This document shows positions 59,766 through 64,000 of a stretch of 64,000 nucleotides of DNA, piece by piece. Both the position numbers and the translations under genes were made by a program. Within the stretch, counting starts at the first letter, position 1; the number at the start of each line of letters is the position of its first letter. Origin of the DNA: Embiotoca jacksoni (taxonomy: Eukaryota; Chordata; Actinopteri; Embiotocidae); the NCBI GenBank assembly GCA_022577435.1, contig JAKOON010000005.1:21446224-21510223 (forward strand), read 5' to 3'. Under the pieces are notes generated by a model. It had not been told where the DNA came from. It did not search any database and saw nothing but the letters and a program-made list of their open reading frames with translations.

Positions 59766-60232
59766 AGGTAGGTTTTTTTTCCCCCCTCACAATTTATATT
59801 ATTTACAGCGCAACATCGCTTCAGGAGTCTTTGCACGTTAAATATACTGTACAGGCATCAGACACGCAAGTATGGTTACACACACTAACTGATTTTAAAT
59901 ACTGTATAATTTAGTGTACAAAAGCTTTTATTGCGTTTCACAAAATGGAGCGAGATAGAGCTTAGCTTTAAATTTACAGAATATCTACTGTCAGGTTCTT
60001 TCTTCGTCAGTTTCAACGATGAAGAAAACTTTCAAGGACGCTGAGTAAGTTGGAGTGAAAAAAATAGGAAGACATAATACGGACGAAAGTGTGATACAGG
60101 GCATTGTTTGTTTCAACATTTCCCGACAAGCGTTGCAAGAATGTGTCGAAAATATTATGACAAATCAAGATGCCGAATCACTAATAATGTGAAATGGGTT
60201 TCTTTGCAACTGACTGTTGATTCTCTGCTTTT
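59766..60232. other. intergenic overlap of convergent 3' ends; ccdc113 3'UTR
   Basis: The minus-strand part from 60232 down to about 59920 is the inferred ccdc113 3'UTR. The remaining ~150 bases separate the two convergent transcripts. Confidence 0.6.
59937..59942 (-). promoter_or_regulatory. poly(A) signal of ccdc113
   Basis: TTTATT on the plus strand is AATAAA on the minus strand, about 290 bases after the ccdc113 stop. It is the first good signal downstream of that gene. Confidence 0.6.
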
Positions 60233-60367
60233 CTAAGCGTTGTGTTCTTCTATGAGTGGGAGCTTTACCGGGAATTTCCCGGACCCGATTCCAACTTCAG
60301 CAGTGTTTGCCGGAGTCAGAGTGGCTCTTTGTTTGCTCCACGCTTTAGTGCGGGTCTTCAAGGCCAT
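60233..60367 (-). CDS. ccdc113: ccdc113 exon 9, C-terminal
   Basis: The 135-nt exon follows acceptor tcactag and ends at TAG. It begins MALKTRTKAWSKQR, matching human MSLKGHRKAWNRMK, then diverges into a 31-residue tail with no coiled-coil character. The exon is too short and too internal to show as an ATG open frame and was found by phase and by the LK..KAW match. Confidence 0.82.
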   Translation of the reverse strand: MALKTRTKAWSKQRATLTPANTAEVGIGSGKFPVKLPLIEEHNA

Positions 60368-62302
60368 CTAGTGAAAACAGGAAACGGAGATTGCATTATT
60401 TTAGATACTACAAAACAATGTTGTTGTTGTTTTTTTTTCAGTCGGACAACTCCAGGCGTGTGTGATGTGATTAAAGTGGAAAATCTTCATTTTTTTTTTT
60501 TTTTTTTTTTACTAGATAGAGTCATGCACAGTGGAAAGAAAAGAAAAATAATGTTTTTTACCTCGGCAATTCCAACCTTTCTCTCCCACGTTTGAACGCT
60601 CTGCTGCAGCTTCTTGTGCTTGTCCTTGACATGCATGTACTCGGTGATATCAGGAGCCTGGTAATCTGCGAGCTGCCGGCGCAAGTGTTGGTTGAGGGCT
60701 CCCGCCTTCAAACGCTCCTGAAGAGAGAAAACGGTCAAACAGAAAACATGAAGGGCAGATGGTAGGACGAGGCCACAGAAAGGAATTTGATTTTTTTTTA
60801 AGAGCAGTATGTTTTGACAGTAAACTTTAGTTATATTAAAATTCTAACTCGTTGAAAGAAAAAAAAAAAACTGAACAAATTTAAAAAAAAATATTTAGGA
60901 GCTATTCTGCTGCTCTTGGGTAACCCAGCAAACTAAACCATTTCTGACTTACTACATCTGGTACGGTTGCCTCTAAAGAGCTTCAACTTTTCGGGCTCCT
61001 GAAGTCTGACTAATTTCAACGACAAACCTCCTCAGCGCGCCGTATCGCCTCTTCAATTTTTGCCAGCATCTGCCTTCTTTTGCTGATGTCATTGCTCAAC
61101 TCTGCAGACTCCAGTGTGACACTCTGCAGCTTCTCCTGCACACACAAAAACACACACACAAACACACGCACACGCGCACACACAGATTTGACAAACTGTC
61201 GATAAGACGCTGATAAACTACACTGCAACTTCTGTCTCTTGCTAGTTTACAGCGAGTTACCTTGTGTGAGTCGAGGAAACGTTGTGCTTTCAGACTGTTG
61301 AGCTGAAGTTCATCCAGGTTTTTGTCAAGTCTGGGCTCATTGTACTCCTGGAAATAATCCTGAATACAACGCGGGGCACAATGTGTTTACAGATTACAAA
61401 AGAAGGTTGAAAAATCTCATAATCTAAATTAAAGTTGAATTAAATTTGTGACTGAATGGCCACAAACTCATAACTACTAAACGATCCCTGGTTGCAGACT
61501 GATTCATTGTTGTCCTGTGGAACAGTTTCTCAGAGACATAATTGATAAAACTGCCTCTTCTTCCAGATTTTCTTGTCACTACCCTGATTTTCATTCTCTA
61601 CCTCATACTCGGCTTTTCCCATCTCTTTCTTCTGCTGGATCTGCTGCAGCAGCTTCTTCTCGCGGACCTTCAGTGCCTGGTTCTTCATACTAAACTTCTC
61701 CAACTGGGCGACCTGTTTGTTTGGACATAACACAGGGTGGAGAGAAAGGGAGGAGGAAGATGATGAAGGCAGGTAATAGTTACAGACAGTAGTGCAGAAA
61801 AATAGCAAATGTATCCTATCCTTCACGTTTAAAGGGAAACGAATAATAAGAAGCAGCTATTATTTCTACAATAATGGGACATGCTAACGGACAAACAGAA
61901 GAGAGTAAACTTTTAAAGTGCGAAAAATGTTTGGTCTCTGAATGGTGTGTACATCTTTAAACAAATACAAGTGATTCACTTCGAACAGCCACGGGTGTAA
62001 TGGCATCTTTTGTAAGCTGAATTAAAATGAGTCATCCAAACTGGTTTCATAATCTGTTCAAATACTACTTCTCACAGGTTGATGTCATGAAACTAAACCT
62101 GATTGTTACCTTGAACTTGTCCTCGATGTACTGGAGCACCTTCTCTGGCTCCTTCCTTCTTTCCGGTCTGTTGTCCTTCAGAGGTTTAAGAAGCCTTCGT
62201 TCAAACTCATTCTTGGCCTTCCTGATCTCGGCGAGACGCAACTCTGCCTCTTTCAAAGAGGTCTGGAAAGACAAGTAGTAGCACTGAAAAAAAATGTGGT
62301 GG

Positions 62303-62344
<42 letters not shown>

Positions 62345-62517
62345 TGTAACCTTGTAGTTGTCCTGGATTCCCTCATATTTCTGTCTGAGTTTCTCCTGGT
62401 CCTGTTGTGTTTCTCTCACTTCTCTTCGTACCACATTAAGTTTTTGCTCCAAGGTCAGCAGCTGGAGGCGATCTGACATGTCGGACTGGGCTCTCTGCCT
62501 CCTTCTACCACCCTGAA

Positions 62518-62570
<53 letters not shown>

Positions 62571-62864
62571 TACAATCATAAATAATGAGCTGTACTGTAT
62601 ATAAGGTCAAATCTGCTGGCACTTACCCCACCCTCCAGCTGGGAGCCTCCTACTGCCCCCGGACCCTCTCTGCCAGCCCGGGACCCGAGGTCCTGTGGAT
62701 CCAGGCGACCGATGAACCGTTCAAACAAGTCATTCTCTGCCAGGAGAGCTGCGTTGGAAGACCTTTGAATAATAATAATAATAATAAGTGAATAAGAACA
62801 GGAAGCTAAAAGTCAGCGGAATAAATTGTTTGAAACTAAATTTGATTGCTTAAGCTGACAAGTC

Positions 62865-62901
<37 letters not shown>

Positions 62902-63138
62902 AGAGGCTTCAACATGTGATCAAACTGTTTCCTCAAGTGAGTCATAATGTCTCCTAGTTTAATGAATGTGGTACAACCTGTTTTTGTTTTTTTGTTTTTT
63001 TGTTTTTTTAACCAATAATGTGTTCGTAAATGTTGATTATCATTACCTTAATTCTTCGACTCGGTGGTAAAGAAGCTCTTTTTGTTCTTGCGTGACCCCC
63101 TCGTTTTTTTCTTCCACCAACGAAAGCTTGTCCTCCAT
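60233..63138 (-). CDS. ccdc113: ccdc113 (cfap263), ciliary coiled-coil protein, nine coding exons
   Basis: The nine exons, listed separately, total 1,152 nt and encode 383 residues; human CCDC113 has about 377. The protein is almost entirely charged coiled coil. CCDC113 partners with CCDC96 in motile cilia, near radial spokes and the nexin-dynein regulatory complex, and also occurs in centriolar satellites. Diagnostic matches include a basic RRRQRAQSDM after a short N-terminal helix, YIEDKFK, KNQALKVREKKLLQQI, LRRQLADYQAPDITEYM, WERKVGIAEMALK and KAW (human LRKQLAEFRAPQVMTYV, WERKVEIAEMSLK and KAW). All junctions are GT-AG, and all but the first are phase 0. The start ATG (63136-63138) has an ideal ACCATGG context. 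CCDC96 is the alternative but matches less well. Confidence 0.88.
60562..60717 (-). CDS. ccdc113: ccdc113 exon 8
   Basis: The 156-nt phase-0 exon runs from acceptor tctcttcag to donor gtaaaa. It encodes ERLKAGALNQHLRRQLADYQ and then APDITEYMHVKDKHKK through WERKVGIAE. This is the most diagnostic CCDC113 block. Confidence 0.92.
61028..61135 (-). CDS. ccdc113: ccdc113 exon 7
   Basis: The 108-nt phase-0 exon runs from acceptor ctcctgcag... (tgtgcag) to donor gtttgt, the latter being a weak match. It encodes EKLQSVTLESAELSNDISKR and then RQMLAKIEEAIRRAEE, matching KELLEKIEKETLQVEED of human CCDC113. A short imperfect CA repeat lies just upstream of the acceptor. Confidence 0.88.
61261..61359 (-). 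CDS. ccdc113: ccdc113 exon 6
   Basis: The 99-nt phase-0 exon runs from acceptor gtattcag to donor gtaact. It encodes DYFQEYNEPRLDKNLDELQL and then NSLKAQRFLDSHK. It was found from splice sites and continuity, and aligns with DFQQLKIENAQFLETIEARN of the human protein. Confidence 0.87.
61602..61712 (-). CDS. ccdc113: ccdc113 exon 5
   Basis: The 111-nt phase-0 exon runs from acceptor caaacag to donor gtagag. It encodes VAQLEKFSMKNQALKVREKK and then LLQQIQQKKEMGKAEYE, matching KLRLKNVSLKVQRKKMLLQL of human CCDC113. Confidence 0.9.
62110..62262 (-). CDS. ccdc113: ccdc113 exon 4
   Basis: The 153-nt phase-0 exon runs from acceptor ctttccag to donor gtaaca. It encodes TSLKEAELRLAEIRKAKNEF through KVLQYIEDKFK; human has VMKYIEDMNRR at the end. 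It is coiled coil. Confidence 0.9.
62305..62342 (+). repeat. (GT)19, (AC)19 in the ccdc113 transcript
   Basis: The tract lies within the 88-bp intron downstream of ccdc113 exon 3, close to its donor. Confidence 0.95.
62351..62512 (-). CDS. ccdc113: ccdc113 exon 3, flanked by complementary repeats
   Basis: The 162-nt phase-0 exon (54 codons) encodes GGRRRQRAQSDMSDRLQLLT and then LEQKLNVVRREVRETQQDQEKLRQ through DNYK. Its acceptor tcttcag directly follows a (TG)25 tract, and its downstream intron contains (AC)19. Skipping it would keep the frame. Confidence 0.88.
62519..62568 (+). repeat. (AC)25, (UG)25 in the ccdc113 transcript
   Basis: The tract lies six bases from the acceptor of ccdc113 exon 3 and takes the place of a polypyrimidine tract. 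Confidence 0.95.
62627..62762 (-). CDS. ccdc113: ccdc113 exon 2
   Basis: The 136-nt exon starts after tattcaaag and ends before gtaagt in phase 0. It encodes SSNAALLAENDLFERFIGRL and then DPQDLGSRAGREGPGAVGGS. The segment matches VNSALKTETEMFEKYYAKLEP of human CCDC113. The acceptor is preceded by an ATT repeat rather than a normal polypyrimidine tract. Confidence 0.85.
62867..62897 (+). repeat. T31 homopolymer
   Basis: It lies in ccdc113 intron 1 and reads as A31 in that transcript. Confidence 0.9.
63047..63138 (-). CDS. ccdc113: ccdc113 exon 1 (coding)
   Basis: The 92-nt exon begins MEDKLSLVEEKNEGVTQEQK and ends two bases into an Arg codon at donor gtaatg. ACCATGG supports the start. It is shorter and less acidic at the N terminus than the human protein. 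Confidence 0.85.
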
Positions 63139-63169
63139 GGTTGCTAAGGTACAATGAACCTCAGCAGTG

Positions 63170-63179
63170 GTTGCTATGG
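63170..63179 (+). promoter_or_regulatory. RFX X-box-like half site near ccdc113 start
   Basis: GTTGCTATGG resembles the left half plus centre of the RFX X-box (GTTGCCATGGCAAC), 32 bases upstream of the ccdc113 ATG. A second similar sequence, GTTGCTAAGG, overlaps the start region at 63140-63149. RFX factors drive many ciliary genes. The right half is poor, so this is tentative. Confidence 0.35.
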
Positions 63180-63561
63180 GCTGGTGTTGCCTTCAAGTAC
63201 CTACGTAAATATTTTGAATCAGTAAAAAAAAAAAATGACAGCGAATAAAAGACCGTCTACAGACAGTGTGATCAAAATTAGTATTTCCTTTCGCCTTTTA
63301 TTAATTTCAGGACAATATTTGGGTTTTAAGATTTTGATTTAATTTACAACAATCCAAAACCTACCCTCCAATAACTATTGGGGGAAAAAAAAAAATGTAT
63401 ACATATTTTTTTTTAATAATCTCAACTCAAACTCAAAATTTGTCTTTATTTTTTTTTAATAAATAAAGAAGCTTGTGTTAACTCGTTTAGGGGTTGAGTT
63501 ACCATTGTGGATTTTTTTTTTTTTTTTTTTTTTTTCCGCAACTCCGCCTGTCTGTTTTAAC

Positions 63562-63571
63562 TTTCAGTTTC
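63562..63571 (+). promoter_or_regulatory. interferon-stimulated response element (ISRE/IRF site)
   Basis: TTTCAGTTTC is the complement of GAAACTGAAA, the canonical IRF/ISRE core, and is followed by CATTTC, a third half site. It lies 8 bases before a TATA-like box and about 127 bases before the putative start codon, a normal place for an interferon-induced gene. Confidence 0.6.
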
Positions 63572-63578
63572 ATTTCTC

Positions 63579-63583
63579 TATAA
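63579..63583 (+). promoter_or_regulatory. TATA-like box of the CCCH-finger gene
   Basis: TATAA in the context CTCTATAACC lies just after the ISRE. Transcription would start near 63610, leaving a 5'UTR of about 90 bases with no upstream ATG before 63698. Confidence 0.45.
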
Positions 63584-63697
63584 CCAGGACTCAGGCGGTC
63601 ATCGTCGAAAGCAGTCCATTGTATTCACGGCAGGCTGTTGCTTCGTGGGGGCTAAACGTCGACTATCGGTCAAATTATCAGGCCAAACAGTCTGTTC

Positions 63698-63804
63698 ATG
63701 GCTAAAACCAATCTGCGGCTCTGTCAGGAAAAAGTGGGTGACTGTCTGCAGTGCGATGGGTTACACCTGTGCAGGTATTTTGTTTGCGGAGGCTGCACGT
63801 TCGG
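63698..63804 (+). CDS. first coding exon of a PARP12/ZC3HAV1-like CCCH zinc-finger gene (partial)
   Basis: From the ATG at 63698 the frame reads MAKTNLRLCQEKVGDCLQCD and then GLHLCRYFVCGGCTFG before a consensus donor (GGgtaagt, phase 2). The spacing C-x6-C-x2-C-x3-H followed by C-x7-C and the LRLC...LHLC..F pattern fit the paired CCCH fingers of ZC3HAV1 (ZAP) and PARP12, host antiviral RNA-binding or mono-ADP-ribosylating proteins. The second finger would finish in the next exon, outside the window. The usual winged-helix region before the fingers is missing, so this may be a shorter family member or the first exon may be incomplete. The ISRE upstream supports the assignment. Confidence 0.5.
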
Positions 63805-64000
63805 GTAAGTCACTTAGTTTGTTATTCTTCTTTTACCAACCCAAATTACAACGGGATGACAATACTTATAGGCTATCAGAAAAAAAAAAAAAAAAAACTA
63901 CAACGAAGTTGATATCGGAGAACAACTCGCACCTTGATTATTGGTGACCTCACGCAGAAATAATTCCCGGAGTTTGATCAACAACGCCCGTGTGGGAGTG
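63805..64000 (+). other. start of first intron of the CCCH-finger gene
   Basis: The sequence begins with the donor gtaagt, has an A18-19 run at about 63880-63898, and shows no continuation of the finger (no C-x3-H coding segment after an acceptor) before the window ends. Confidence 0.45.

Larger units (their letters stand above)
63139..63697. promoter_or_regulatory. shared intergenic region between divergent ccdc113 and CCCH-finger gene
   Basis: The 559-bp stretch separates the ccdc113 ATG (minus) from the first ATG of the putative plus-strand gene. It is A/T-rich in the middle, has a T24 run at 63512-63535, and carries RFX-like half sites on the ccdc113 side and an ISRE plus TATA-like box on the other. 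It is presumed to hold two promoters. Confidence 0.6.

Noticed and set aside
63475..63947. Open frames at 63475-63705 and 63645-63947 as the gene at the right edge
   Set aside because: Neither has family features; the zinc-finger pattern is in the third frame, from 63698.
1..64000. CRISPR array, operons or bacterial-type systems
   Set aside because: All short repeats are microsatellites or transposon remnants, and the genes are spliced vertebrate genes.

Overview
The window is vertebrate nuclear DNA, almost certainly from a teleost fish and probably a percomorph. The evidence is spliced genes with GT-AG introns, very dense (CA)n/(GT)n microsatellites, teleost-type SINE and LINE tails, short TTAA-ended inverted-repeat elements, and proteins that are close to but distinct from their mammalian orthologues. 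No bacterial, viral or CRISPR content was seen.

From the left edge to about 59.76 kb the plus strand carries one large gene, recognised as srgap3 (SLIT-ROBO Rho GTPase-activating protein 3, WRP/MEGAP). Exon 1 lies left of the window, and 4,568 bp of intron 1 is visible. Twenty-one constitutive coding exons (4569-57468) encode the F-BAR domain (roughly 4.5-33.5 kb), an alternatively spliced linker (33.4-36.5 kb), the RhoGAP domain (37.8-41.9 kb), the SH3 domain (49.1-49.2 kb) and a basic, Ser/Pro-rich tail ending KSCTM. All splice sites and phases join in frame: 3,266 nt are visible, and about 1,110 residues are expected once exon 1 is added. One further exon (36480-36513) is an apparent mutually exclusive partner of the exon at 35699-35804. 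A 3'UTR of about 2.3 kb follows.

On the minus strand, 63138-60233 is a complete nine-exon gene for a 383-residue coiled-coil protein, identified as ccdc113 (cfap263), a ciliary/axonemal component. It converges tail-to-tail with srgap3, and the two poly(A) signals are only about 190 bp apart. Its third coding exon sits between a (UG)25 tract and an (AC)19 tract in the transcript, a layout expected to pair.

At the right edge, head-to-head with ccdc113, the plus strand carries what looks like the first coding exon of a CCCH zinc-finger gene of the PARP12/ZC3HAV1 (ZAP) type. It lies 117 bp downstream of a TATA-like box, which itself follows a textbook interferon-stimulated response element. The rest of that gene is outside the window.

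Non-coding space holds three copies of a ~530-bp TTAA-ended inverted-repeat element, three copies of another dispersed repeat, a 339-bp element with AGAGCC ends, a nested repeat cluster at 51.7-52.6 kb, two LINE tails, one or two SINEs and about twenty microsatellites. No wholly new biological system was found. The most interesting signals are the splicing architecture of srgap3, the repeat-flanked ccdc113 exon and the putative interferon-driven gene at the right edge.
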